32,939 nt of DNA from Thermodesulfobacteriota bacterium (GCA_030145085.1 JAQYWG010000009.1:1-32939), one strand, 5' to 3'; counted from the first letter of the stretch, positions 1-7,413 are shown. The notes: generated by a model not told the origin, from the letters alone. Program-made: numbers and translations.

Positions 1-1
1 C

Positions 2-577
2 AGGGTGGAGTTGAAGAAACTCCATGAACGTCTCGCAACGACCATCGTTTATGTCACCCACGATCAGGTTGAGGCTATGACCATGGGAGACAGAATCGTG
101 GTGATGAAGGATGGTATTATTCAGCAGGTGGGCTCACCCTTAGAGCTGTACAATGCTCCTACCAACAAATTTGTAGCGGGCTTCATAGGGAGCCCCGCCA
201 TGAATTTCTTTGAAGCGGAGCTGATTCGGTCAGGCGATCTCTTATCCCTCCAAACGGACAGTTTCAGGATTGACCTTCCTCCCCAAAAGGCCGCGGTGAT
301 CAGGGAGTATTCTGAAAAGAAGATTATTGTGGGCATCCGGCCCGAGGATTTCCTCGAGGCCACGGAGCATGTTCCGGGAAAGACCATCCAAAGTACTGTG
401 GAAGTTATCGAGCCAATAGGCAGCGAGATATACCTAAACGTGAGCGCCGGGGAGTACTTCCTGACAGCCAGTATCGACCGGAAAGCCCGAGTCAAACCCC
501 ATCAGGACTTTGTACTGGAGCCTTCTCTGGACTATCTTCATCTTTTCCACATCCGAAACGAAAATGCACTGTCGTAG
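2..577 (+). CDS. ABC transporter ATP-binding protein, sugar type (5' partial)
   Basis: The reading frame is open from the window edge, so the N-terminus (Walker A, Q-loop, signature) lies upstream. The visible part starts after the Walker B region. It has the H-loop in YVTHDQVEAMTMGDRI, the D-R-I-V-V-M stretch, and the family phrase QQVGSPLELYNAPTNKFVAGFIGSPAMNF. A C-terminal TOBE/regulatory domain follows, recognisable from VGIRPEDF. This is the architecture of MalK/UgpC-type ATPases, which energise uptake of sugars, polyols or glycerol-3-phosphate at the inner membrane. It is probably the last gene of an upstream transporter operon, because a terminator-like hairpin lies about 100 nt after its stop. 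The substrate cannot be told from this fragment. Confidence 0.93.
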   Translation, partial: RVELKKLHERLATTIVYVTHDQVEAMTMGDRIVVMKDGIIQQVGSPLELYNAPTNKFVAGFIGSPAMNFFEAELIRSGDLLSLQTDSFRIDLPPQKAAVIREYSEKKIIVGIRPEDFLEATEHVPGKTIQSTVEVIEPIGSEIYLNVSAGEYFLTASIDRKARVKPHQDFVLEPSLDYLHLFHIRNENALS

Positions 578-675
578 GATGTATTGGGATCGCCCTACAA
601 AAGTATTCACATTCTGAATTAAGAAATAGTGTCTAACCTACTGTATTGATGTTGGTATTTTCTTTTTCTCATCCG

Positions 676-706
676 AAAAAACCAAACTCGCGAGCTTAGT
701 TTTTTT
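676..706 (+). terminator. Rho-independent terminator, probably bidirectional
   Basis: An A-rich arm (AAAAAAC, 676-682) pairs with a T-rich arm (GTTTTTTT, 699-706) around a small CTCGCGAG core. The result is a hairpin ending in a run of seven T. It would end the ABC transporter transcript. The reverse strand also gives a T-run. The stem is AT-rich, so the strength is uncertain. Confidence 0.5.
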
Positions 707-778
707 CTGATATATTAATCCAGTTTGAGCGGCTAATATTTCCCTTTTCGTCCTTTCCAATGAGTGTAGCGGTGTATT

Positions 779-2047
779 GTGAAAAGGATTACAATTCCCT
801 TTGAGGGTAAACTCCTCGCCTTCCGGGTGAGCGAAGACAATCTGGCGGAAGTGCTGAGTCCTCATAGAACGACCCCCATCGAGGACCTTGAAGGGGCTGT
901 AGCGGACGTCCTGGCCAATCCGTTGGGTCAACAACCCCTCCAGGAATGGATTAAGCCGAGGGACAGGATCCTTATCCTCAGCGATGACAATACGCGTCTC
1001 ACGCCGGCGGACAGATTGCTCCCACCGTTACTCAAAACGATAAACGAAGCCGGAGTCCCCAATGAGGGAATATCAATCATCATGGCCCTGGGCACCCATC
1101 GGCCCATGACTGAGCAGGAAATGGTAGAGAAGGTGGGGCCTGAGATCTTTCGCCACATAAAGGTTTTCAACCATGACTGGAAGAATAAGGATCAACTCGT
1201 GGACATGGGAAGCTCAAAGAACGGCACACCGCTCCATGTGAACCGGGCGGTTCTCGATGCCGATGTGGTGATTGGACTTGGGGCTATCGTACCTCACCAC
1301 ATACCGGGGTTTTCCGGTTCCTCAAAGATCGTTCAGCCCGGGATATGCGGGGCCGTCACCACGGCGGAGACTCATCTCTTGTCTACACGGGTTGAGGATA
1401 GTTTGCTCGGATTGGAAGATAGCCCCGTGCGTCAAGATATGGACGATATGGCCGACCGGGTGGGCATGAGGAACATTCTCAACGTGGTACTCAATAGCGA
1501 TGGTTTGGTAGTCGGAATCTTCTTCGGGGAGATGCGAACCGCCTTTGCCCGAGGAATCGAGGTGGCGAAGGCTGTTTATGGTGTGCCTTACCATGAAACC
1601 CCGGATATCGTCATTGCCAATTCGTGCCCCTGTGATATTGACCTTTGGCAATCGCATAAATCCCTCTATCCAGCGATGAGAATGGTCAAAAATTCCGGAA
1701 CAATCATCGTTGTAACCCCGTCTCCGGAAGGGGTTTCTCGAGTGCACACGGACCTTCTCAATTTTACTTCGCGGTCTTCGGTGGAAATAGAACGAGCTTA
1801 TCGCAGGAAAGAGATCAAGAGCGGGGTGGCCACCGCGCTTGCGGTGGCCTGGGCCAAGGTCCGCGAAAAAAATTCAGTCATCATGGTCTCACCGGGTATC
1901 TCCGCCGAGGAGAAAGCCAAGCTTGGATTTACCCATGCCCAGGATATCGAGGATGCCCTTAAGGAGGCCTTCAGAATACACGGATCTCATGCTCGGGTGA
2001 GTGTCCTGACTCACGCGCCGGATATGCTTCCCGTCAAAGCGTTTTGA
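779..2047 (+). CDS. LarA-family nickel-pincer racemase/epimerase homologue
   Basis: This 422-residue protein matches the lactate racemase LarA family (DUF2088 plus C-terminal domain) in length and in active-site order. Visible motifs are SDDNTR (about 68-73), LGTHRPM with His107, VPHH with His173/174, GSSKIVQPG with Lys183, and TAETH with His199. In LarA the corresponding Lys carries the covalent nickel pincer nucleotide, and His residues bind nickel or act as acid/base. LarA homologues are known to racemise or epimerise other 2-hydroxy acids, including malate and gluconate. With so many sugar-acid genes nearby, a C2 epimerase of an aldonate or similar 2-hydroxy acid is a reasonable inference. 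No cofactor-synthesis genes (larB/C/E) are in the window. The start is a GTG with no strong ribosome-binding site, so it is less certain than the family call. Confidence 0.9.
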   Translation: MKRITIPFEGKLLAFRVSEDNLAEVLSPHRTTPIEDLEGAVADVLANPLGQQPLQEWIKPRDRILILSDDNTRLTPADRLLPPLLKTINEAGVPNEGISIIMALGTHRPMTEQEMVEKVGPEIFRHIKVFNHDWKNKDQLVDMGSSKNGTPLHVNRAVLDADVVIGLGAIVPHHIPGFSGSSKIVQPGICGAVTTAETHLLSTRVEDSLLGLEDSPVRQDMDDMADRVGMRNILNVVLNSDGLVVGIFFGEMRTAFARGIEVAKAVYGVPYHETPDIVIANSCPCDIDLWQSHKSLYPAMRMVKNSGTIIVVTPSPEGVSRVHTDLLNFTSRSSVEIERAYRRKEIKSGVATALAVAWAKVREKNSVIMVSPGISAEEKAKLGFTHAQDIEDALKEAFRIHGSHARVSVLTHAPDMLPVKAF

Positions 2048-2138
2048 TCTCACTGTAGGGTGTGATCGCGTCGATTCACGCTTCGGGCATCCTCACCACA
2101 GGTGTCTCTGCAGCACGGTAGCCATGGATAAAGAGGAC

Positions 2139-2420
2139 TTACACGTTGAGCCCTTCAGCCAAGACATCCCGGAGTGCGGCCTCGATACCTTCCAATACCC
2201 TATCAATATCTTCATCGGTATGGGCTGAGGAGATGCCGTGATGGTGCATCGTGTGGATGAAAATGCCGTGATTGAGACAGGCTTTATGGAGCCCCACAGG
2301 CAAGCCTGTGGTACCTCTTGTTACGCTCAGACGGGCGACATCCTGAGCAAAGAGCATGCACCCACGGCTTAAGCCTTGGTGCTCTGCGTCGAAGGATAGA
2401 ATAGATTCAACAGTTCCCAC
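2139..2420 (-). pseudogene. Remnant of a class III aminotransferase (C-terminus)
   Basis: The last 60 or so residues resemble the C-terminus of PLP-dependent class III aminotransferases of the glutamate-1-semialdehyde aminomutase type. A short hydrophobic stretch leads to HHHGISSAHTDEDIDRVLEG and a helical tail ending ALRDVLAEG. The S-x-A-H-T-x-E-D-I-D pattern is typical of that family's end. The PLP lysine and the cofactor domain are absent, and about 90 residues remain where the family has about 430. The sequence before residue 30 does not look like the family. This is most likely decayed DNA left by a deletion. The call rests on one short motif, so it is moderate. Confidence 0.5.
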
Positions 2421-2671
2421 TGGTTGTCAATGAGATCCTGGTAGTTTTTCAGCTCTTCCTTCTCCGCAACCGAGCCGAAGGGAAATGAGAAACGTGCTCC
2501 CTTCCCTTTTAATGTCAGTTGCTTTTCCATAATTTCATAGAATTTACCTGAGATCAAAAATAGGTGGAATTACTGATAGGTAACTAGCAATTCAATCAAT
2601 GCCTCAATCGTAAGCAAGCGAAAAGAGGGTTGTTGAATTTCAATACAGCCTAGATAAAGTGTTAGTTGTTT
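2421..2671. other. Intergenic, one unassigned short reading frame
   Basis: A minus-strand frame running from 2557 to 2369 could encode 62 residues beginning MISGKFYEIMEKQLTLKG. It overlaps the aminotransferase remnant in another frame and matches nothing I recognise. It may be more decayed coding sequence. No terminator or RNA gene was seen. Confidence 0.3.
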
Positions 2672-3664
2672 CTAGTCTTCGGTCAGAAATCTCTCCACCT
2701 TTCCTTTTTCTTTCAGCTCCTCAACTTGGCGCCTCACTTCTTTCCGAACTTTCTCCCGTTTGAGATGCTCCTCAAGCTTGCCTTTGATGTCCTCGTAACC
2801 AAGGGTCGTCTCAGGTTTCTTGTCAATGACCTTAATCAAGTGGTACCCGAGCTTGGTCTCGACGATATCACTCACTTCACCCGGCCGTAACGTAAAAGCT
2901 GCCTCTTCAAAAGGTTTCGGCATTCGCCCCCGCTTGAAGTAGCCTAAGTCCCCGCCCTTTGCACTACTGGGGCCTTCGGAAAATTCCTTGGCAAGGGCCG
3001 CGAAATCTTCTTCTTTTCGCACCTTTTCCTGGATCTTTTCCATTTTCTTGCGCGCTTCGACCTTCTGCGATTCGCCCGCCCCGGGATCAACCTTGATCAG
3101 AATGTGACTTGCACGCACCTGCTGAGGTTTTTTGAAAAGATCCGGATGGCTATCATAGTAGGCTTTGCTTTCCTCATCGGAAACCGTAATTCTTTGAACA
3201 AACTGCTTATCGATGAATTGTTGAATGGCCATCTCCCGCTTAATATGCGACTTAATGGCAGCTTCAGAGAGATTTACCTTATTCAAGAAACTCTTGAATT
3301 CGGGTTCACTGGAAAATCGTTCTTTCAGGTTCTTCAACTTCTCATCGATCGCCGCCTCGTCAACGGTGATTCCCTGCTTTTGGCTTTCCTGATAGAACAA
3401 CTCAAGGTTGATAAGGTTTTCGAGGACTTCCGTTTTGATTTCTGAACGTTGGGAATCGCTAAGGGGCTTGCCCATGCGGAAAAGCCGCTGCTGAACACGG
3501 CTCATCTCTCTGTCAAAATCCGCCCGGGTAATCACCGATCCGTTCACTACCGCAACCTTACCCTCTGGCGGTTGCTTTTCTCCTGCCAATCCCGGCGGAC
3601 CCCCTAATACCAGAGTCAAAAAAGCGACGAACATCCAAAACCATCTGCTGTTTCTTGCTTGCAT
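2672..3664 (-). CDS. SurA/PrsA-like peptidyl-prolyl isomerase, exported foldase
   Basis: The start chosen is the ATG at 3664, which has GGGAG seven bases upstream and opens with a signal peptide: positive residues, a hydrophobic core (WMFVAFLTLVLGG) and an Ala-Gly-Glu cleavage region. A longer frame to 3739 exists but adds a non-signal extension. Of about 330 residues, the first half is a SurA-N-like chaperone domain (VAVVNGSVITRADFD and paired helices). The second half is a parvulin rotamase domain (ASHILIKV, GGDLGYFKRGRMPKPFEEAAF, LGYHLIKV). A charged helical tail ends the protein. Such proteins act in the periplasm, or are lipid-anchored, and help outer-membrane or secreted proteins fold. 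It is transcribed apart from the FKBP operon upstream, with a 300-bp gap between them. Confidence 0.92.
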   Translation of the reverse strand: MQARNSRWFWMFVAFLTLVLGGPPGLAGEKQPPEGKVAVVNGSVITRADFDREMSRVQQRLFRMGKPLSDSQRSEIKTEVLENLINLELFYQESQKQGITVDEAAIDEKLKNLKERFSSEPEFKSFLNKVNLSEAAIKSHIKREMAIQQFIDKQFVQRITVSDEESKAYYDSHPDLFKKPQQVRASHILIKVDPGAGESQKVEARKKMEKIQEKVRKEEDFAALAKEFSEGPSSAKGGDLGYFKRGRMPKPFEEAAFTLRPGEVSDIVETKLGYHLIKVIDKKPETTLGYEDIKGKLEEHLKREKVRKEVRRQVEELKEKGKVERFLTED

Positions 3665-3969
3665 GCCCATTTCTCCCTTCAAAATATCATAAGATCTGTA
3701 AAGTTTGCTTTTGGGAGGAAGCGGAGTTGGTAGGGACACAAAAACCCTCCTATGACTTAGTCAACTTCAAGGGACTCGCGGCCACCCGGAAAGCAAGGCT
3801 TGCAAGTCCTAAGGGCGTCGAAACATATCGGCTCAACGGAACCGGCCCTAGAAACGGTCAGAGCCGACCTCGGCTGGGTGCACCTCATCATGGGCCTCGA
3901 ACAACCGTTTCAGATGCTCAGTGGTGCATAACCTGAACAGGGATCCATGAATCGTGGTGGTCATTCTCG
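3665..3969. other. Intergenic between foldase and FKBP genes, with one hairpin
   Basis: An inverted repeat TCGGCTC (3828-3834) / GAGCCGA (3861-3867) has an inner ACCG/CGGT pairing, giving a stem of about 11 bp. It has no T-run and could be a weak terminator or processing signal for the rpsU operon. A 38-codon minus-strand frame (3964-3848), starting just after the FKBP stop, is possible but not recognised. The foldase gene promoter should also lie here, but I could not pick one with confidence. Confidence 0.35.
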
Positions 3970-4401
3970 TCAGCCTTCCTTCAATTCGACGGAGACTAGT
4001 TCGATGTCGAAGATGAGGCTCTTCCCGGCCAACGGATGATTCGCGTCGATGACACCAAATTCCTCTTCGAGCTCCGCAACCCAGACCAGGATGACTTGCT
4101 CTCCGACCTTGGCCTGAAGGCGGTCTCCTACCTGGACCTCCTCGGGGAGTAATTTGCGAGGAATACGTTGCTCGAGACCAGGCGTTCGCACCCCGTAGGC
4201 TTCCTCGGCAGACACCACCACGGTCTTCGATTCCCCCTGTTGCATCCCTAAAACCGCCCGGGCAACCCCCGGAATCACCTCTTGGCCCCCCGCCGTAAAC
4301 TCTAAGGGGGCTCGACCTTCCGAGCTGTCGAAGGCGGTGCCATCCTCAAGCCGACCAGTGTAATGAATCTGTACCCGATCTCCCAAGTTTGTAACGCTCA
4401 T
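3970..4401 (-). CDS. slyD: SlyD-like FKBP-type peptidyl-prolyl isomerase
   Basis: The start is the ATG at 4401, preceded by GGAGAAGG at the right distance. A longer frame to 4428 lacks a good ribosome-binding site. About 143 residues show an FKBP fold: V-x-I-H-Y-T-G-R-L-E-D-G-T-x-F-D-S-S at the start, EVIPGVARAVLGM, and the C-terminal ANHPLAGKSLIFDIELVSV typical of SlyD. Between them, residues about 70-115 form the insert-in-flap chaperone domain. The histidine-rich, nickel-binding tail of E. coli SlyD is missing. It is a cytoplasmic prolyl isomerase and chaperone. It is the third gene of a short operon behind rpsU and an RRM protein, with 42 nt between it and the RRM gene. Confidence 0.93.
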   Translation of the reverse strand: MSVTNLGDRVQIHYTGRLEDGTAFDSSEGRAPLEFTAGGQEVIPGVARAVLGMQQGESKTVVVSAEEAYGVRTPGLEQRIPRKLLPEEVQVGDRLQAKVGEQVILVWVAELEEEFGVIDANHPLAGKSLIFDIELVSVELKEG

Positions 4402-4443
4402 ATAATTTTCCTTCTCCGTACCCCCCACTCTGTACTATCATGG

Positions 4444-4749
4444 CTAAAATCTTTCTCTCCTCCCGAAACCCGACCTGCCGATAAAGGTTTTTTGAGGCTC
4501 CTTCCGAGGCTTAGCTTCCTGGACGATAATCTTCCTTCCTGAAAGTTCGCCACCATTCAATTTCCTTATGGCCTCCTGGGCCTCTTCTTCAGTGGCCATT
4601 TCCACAAAACCAAATCCTCTCGAGTTCCCGGAGTATTTGTCCCTGATGATGTTGACTACGATACACTCACCGATTTCTCCAAAGTTCTTCTTGAGATCCT
4701 CTTCGGTCACTTCATAGGACAAATTACCAACGTATAATTTCTTAGACAT
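4444..4749 (-). CDS. RRM-domain RNA-binding protein
   Basis: The ATG at 4749 has a strong AGGAGG six bases upstream, so the six extra codons before it are excluded. The protein has 101 residues with one RNA recognition motif: RNP2 is LYVGNL (5-10) and RNP1 is RGFGFVEM (44-51). Helix EEDLKKNFGEIG and strand KLNGGELSGRKIIV complete the fold. A short basic tail (IGRSGFGRRERF) follows, as in cyanobacterial Rbp and deltaproteobacterial single-RRM proteins. These bind RNA and are often linked to cold or stress adaptation. The gene follows rpsU by 34 nt, which fits a co-transcribed translation-related operon. The last RNP1 position is Met rather than the usual aromatic residue. Confidence 0.95.
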   Translation of the reverse strand: MSKKLYVGNLSYEVTEEDLKKNFGEIGECIVVNIIRDKYSGNSRGFGFVEMATEEEAQEAIRKLNGGELSGRKIIVQEAKPRKEPQKTFIGRSGFGRRERF

Positions 4750-4783
4750 CTTTATCCTCCTGTTCATAAACCCTTACGCCGAT

Positions 4784-4975
4784 TTATAAAAACTGGCGTC
4801 CAGATTTGCTTCTTCTACGCCTGGCGGCAAGTCTTTTCCGTTTCTTTTTGACACTCGGTTTCTCTTAAAATCGTCGGTGTTTGAGTTCCTTGTGTACACC
4901 GTCCGATTGGATCTTCTTCTTAAGGAACCTAATAGCCCTTTCAATATTTCCCTTGACCTCAACACTGATGGACAT
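4784..4975 (-). pseudogene. rpsU: 30S ribosomal protein S21, interrupted by in-frame TAA
   Basis: From the ATG at 4975 (GAGGAG five bases upstream) the frame encodes 36 residues of a clear S21 N-terminus, ending KELKHRRF. It then meets TAA at 4867-4865. The same frame continues without shift into EKPSVKKKRKRLAARRRR and a basic tail, ending at a second TAA (4786-4784). In S21 proteins the interrupted position is normally an aromatic residue, usually Tyr, in the RR-F-Y-EKPS stretch, so TAT/TAC to TAA explains it in one change. S21 is a small-subunit protein that helps start translation. The gene heads an operon with the RRM and FKBP genes. Options are a nonsense mutation with another rpsU copy elsewhere, a sequencing error, a working truncated S21, or readthrough. 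Confidence 0.85.
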
Positions 4976-5087
4976 TACATCTCCTCTGTATCACCAGGGA
5001 TCTTTCCAAAGGCAGAACCCGGATGAAATGAAGATCTTTTCCCCATACCCATCGTTAGGTGATGGACTAATACCCTGATTAGATAAA

Positions 5088-5126
5088 AAAACCCCCTCAG
5101 GACCCTAGAAAGTCCCGAGGGGTTTT
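5088..5126 (-). terminator. Strong minus-strand terminator/attenuator in the rpsU leader
   Basis: A stem of about 14 bp is formed by AAAACCCC-C-TC-A-GGAC (5088-5103) and GTCC-C-GAGGGGTTTT (5112-5126), with loop CCTAGAAA. Read on the minus strand it ends in seven T. It lies about 110 nt upstream of rpsU and downstream of a candidate promoter, with no gene in front of it. That is the layout of a transcription attenuator. Confidence 0.7.
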
Positions 5127-5169
5127 AAACAATCAAATCGCGTAGGCCTTCTAGGAAGCTGGTATTTTT

Positions 5170-5198
5170 ATCTTAGGATAAATACATATCAATATCAA
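5170..5198 (-). promoter_or_regulatory. Candidate sigma-70 promoter of the rpsU operon
   Basis: On the minus strand there is TTGATA (5198-5193), a 17-nt spacer, then TAAGAT (5175-5170). Transcription would begin near 5163, run through the 5088-5126 hairpin, and reach rpsU at 4975. Confidence 0.5.
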
Positions 5199-5676
5199 GC
5201 ATTAAATTGTTGTCGTTCCGTGGCAACCATTTGGTGACGGATAAAGGGGAAACCCAAGGCATTGCAATCCCCTACGAATTGAGAGCCCATTTTTCCCTTT
5301 ACCCTTTACAATATAAGAGGGCAATAAATTACCCCCCAGCCATGATAATTGAGGACCGAAGACCGTGCATCTTTTCCATTTCACGAATATCTTGACAGAC
5401 GAAGAATGAACCTCTATATATATACAAGATTTTACCAAAGCCCGGCCCATCTTCATGGCTGTCCCAAAGGGAAAGGAATCCTCTTTCCCCAAATTCCGAC
5501 TCTGATAGGGCGAAATGACCCGGCGGCTTCAATGGGTTGAAAGGCAGAGGAAATTTAGACTAAGAGCCGAATCTGTGGAACTCACCGACCTTTCAAAGGA
5601 AGGGGGCAGCCCACCAAATTACGTGGCAGCAAGAGGCAATAACAGGCCCGGATCGCGGTCTCTTCACAGCCATTGA
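5199..5676. other. Intergenic region without a recognised gene
   Basis: This stretch separates the minus-strand rpsU operon from the plus-strand HAD gene. Overlapping short frames exist on both strands but none looks like a protein family and none has a good ribosome-binding site. I saw no tRNA, known riboswitch or mobile-element end. It should hold the HAD gene's promoter, which I could not place. Confidence 0.4.
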
Positions 5677-6333
5677 ATGGGGTTCGAGGTGCTTAAAGCC
5701 ATCATTTTTGACTACAATGGAGTCCTCGTTAACGACTTGAACATTCACGAGGAGGCCTATTGGCGCGCGGGAAAGGAGGTGGGTCTCCTTCTGACGAGGG
5801 AAACCGTACGAAGATACCTTTCCTACTCTCCCGAACAGAAAAGGACTCTCTACTTCGGAGATATCTCTGACCAAACCTGGAAAGAAATCGTCCGGCTCAT
5901 GGCGAGATTCTATTTTGAGCTGGCTGTGAAGAGGGATCTCATCTTCCCTGATGTGGAGCCTGTGTTGACATCTCTCTCTGCCAGATATGTGCTTGCCCTC
6001 CTCTCCAATACACGCAGGAAGTTCTTCAATAAGATATTTCCCCGAAAGCTGGCCAGTCTGTTCAGGGAAACGATGTTTTTCGAGGAAATCAGGAAACCCA
6101 AACCCTCCCCCGATCCGCTTCTGGAGATGATGGAACGGCTGGGTACGGGCACGGGTGAATGCTGCTATGTGGGAGACTCGGTATTAGATATCCAGATGGC
6201 AAGGAGCGTCGGTACCAAGGTGTTTTCGGTAGCGACGGGAGATAATTCTCAAGAGGAGTTGCAGGCAGTAGGAGCGGATTGGGTCGGCAACAATTTGTCA
6301 GAGTTAAAAGAGAAGTTGAAAACAATGACCTGA
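5677..6333 (+). CDS. HAD-superfamily hydrolase (beta-phosphoglucomutase/phosphatase type)
   Basis: This 218-residue protein carries the HAD motifs in order. Motif I is FDYNGVL with nucleophile Asp12, motif II is LLSNT, motif III is the Lys in RKPKPSPDP, and motif IV is GDSVLD. A helical cap lies between motifs I and II (about residues 20-90). The family dephosphorylates small phosphorylated metabolites or, less often, moves phosphate within a sugar. The usual second Asp of motif I (general acid/base) is Asn14 here. Such N-variants occur in the superfamily but may alter turnover. The gene is followed by an SDR 69 nt downstream. No strong ribosome-binding site precedes the ATG, and a GTG 12 nt later is an alternative. 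Confidence 0.9.
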   Translation: MGFEVLKAIIFDYNGVLVNDLNIHEEAYWRAGKEVGLLLTRETVRRYLSYSPEQKRTLYFGDISDQTWKEIVRLMARFYFELAVKRDLIFPDVEPVLTSLSARYVLALLSNTRRKFFNKIFPRKLASLFRETMFFEEIRKPKPSPDPLLEMMERLGTGTGECCYVGDSVLDIQMARSVGTKVFSVATGDNSQEELQAVGADWVGNNLSELKEKLKTMT

Positions 6334-6368
6334 AGACCCCACGAAAAAAGGGGGGACATCATTCAGGT
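6328..6368 (+). terminator. Possible terminator overlapping the HAD stop codon
   Basis: ACCTGAA (6328-6334) pairs with TTCAGGT (6362-6368), and an inner CCCC/GGGG pair sits between them. TTTTCC follows the second arm. It could partly separate HAD and SDR expression. The T-run is short. Confidence 0.35.
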
Positions 6369-6402
6369 TTTCCAGATAAAGCGAAGAAAGGGTGAAGAAG
6401 CC

Positions 6403-7200
6403 ATGGGCAAAAATTTTTTTGACTTAACCGGGAAAGTAGCCATCGTAACCGGGGCCAGTCGTGGACTTGGCCAGTATTTTGGCCGAGCCCTGGCACGAGC
6501 AGGGGCGAACCTGGTCATTACCAGCCGAAATCAGGGTTCATTGGTGCCGTTCAAAACTGAGATAGAAGCCTTGGGCAGGAAGGCTCTACCGCTCCAACTG
6601 GATGTATGTAACTACGAGAGCATCCAGAAAATGGTGAATATGGCATGTGAAGCATACGGAAAGATAGACATACTCGTAAATAACGCGGGCTGGAACATCC
6701 GGAAGCCAGCCGTAGACGTTATGTGGGACGACTGGAATCTTGTTCTGGACACCAACTTACGGGGTTCGTTCTTTGTAGCTCAAGCCGTGGCCAAGAAGAT
6801 GATCCCGCGGAGGTATGGAAGGATTATTAATATAGGATCGGTTACCTGTGTGTTCGGCTATGCTGGGCTAGCGCCTTACTGCGCGAGCCGCGGCGGAATT
6901 AGACAGCTTACCATGAGCCTCGCTGACGACTGGGGTGTGTATGGGATTACCGTCAATTGTCTGGCTCCGGGCTGGTTCGAAACGGAGCAGACCGCGGTAT
7001 TGTACGAGAACAGGGAGTGGGTGGAATACATCTGTGACCGCATTCCCCTCAAACGGCCCGGAAAACCTCATGATCTTGATGGCACGATTGTCTTTCTGGC
7101 CTCCGATGCGAGCGAGTATATTACCGGCCAGACGCTTCTCGTGGATGGGGGTATTTCCACCGGTGCCACCAAGGCAACGCTCGAGAAAAAAGGAGCGTAA
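6403..7200 (+). CDS. SDR-family oxidoreductase (gluconate 5-dehydrogenase-like), variant YxxxR
   Basis: This 265-residue classical short-chain dehydrogenase has cofactor motif TGASRGLG (17-24), NNAG, catalytic Ser146 (NIGSVT) and Tyr159. It ends with the family's EYITGQTLLVDGG. Overall it resembles 5-keto-gluconate reductases and other sugar-acid SDRs, which use NAD(P)(H) in the cytoplasm. The odd point is the active-site motif. The codons at 6877-6891 read Tyr-Cys-Ala-Ser-Arg, so the near-invariant Lys of YxxxK is Arg163. The rest of the protein looks intact, so this is a variant rather than obvious decay. It sits between the HAD gene and the dehydrogenase-complex operon. The start has no nearby competitor. 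Confidence 0.9.
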   Translation: MGKNFFDLTGKVAIVTGASRGLGQYFGRALARAGANLVITSRNQGSLVPFKTEIEALGRKALPLQLDVCNYESIQKMVNMACEAYGKIDILVNNAGWNIRKPAVDVMWDDWNLVLDTNLRGSFFVAQAVAKKMIPRRYGRIINIGSVTCVFGYAGLAPYCASRGGIRQLTMSLADDWGVYGITVNCLAPGWFETEQTAVLYENREWVEYICDRIPLKRPGKPHDLDGTIVFLASDASEYITGQTLLVDGGISTGATKATLEKKGA

Positions 7201-7225
7201 TGGAGAATTGGAGGACAAGGGAACA

Positions 7226-7363
7226 ATGATCATCGGGCGGCAGGATGGAATTGGCGGGATTTCCCAAGATTGCACTCGCGGAGGACGAATCACACGTTTC
7301 ACCCACACCGGCTGGGTAGTGACAGAATTCTTGAAGGAAGCCGAGTCAGACGATCTCTGTTGA
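7226..7363 (+). CDS. Possible small protein, 45 residues, unrecognised
   Basis: An ATG 26 nt after the SDR stop follows a purine-rich GGAGGACAAGGGAA and opens a 45-codon frame (MIIGRQDGIGG... to ...EAESDDLC). Its end overlaps the -35 of the next promoter. It resembles nothing I know and has no membrane segment. It may be chance. Confidence 0.25.
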   Translation: MIIGRQDGIGGISQDCTRGGRITRFTHTGWVVTEFLKEAESDDLC

Positions 7364-7388
7364 TTTGTATGGCAACGCATTATATAAT
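7360..7388 (+). promoter_or_regulatory. Sigma-70-like promoter of the dehydrogenase-complex operon
   Basis: TTGATT (7360-7365), a 17-nt spacer, then a perfect TATAAT (7383-7388). Transcription would start near 7395, leaving a leader of about 130 nt before E1 alpha. Confidence 0.6.
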
Positions 7389-7413
7389 ACGGAAGGCTGA
7401 AGGGACATTCATC

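Noticed and set aside
3655-3936. A 93-codon plus-strand frame between the foldase and FKBP genes
   Set aside because: It overlaps the signal-peptide end of the foldase gene on the other strand and has no protein-like features.
5202-5532. Overlapping minus-strand frames of 96 and 67 codons upstream of the rpsU operon
   Set aside because: No recognisable domains, no good ribosome-binding sites, and they overlap each other in different frames; treated as non-coding.
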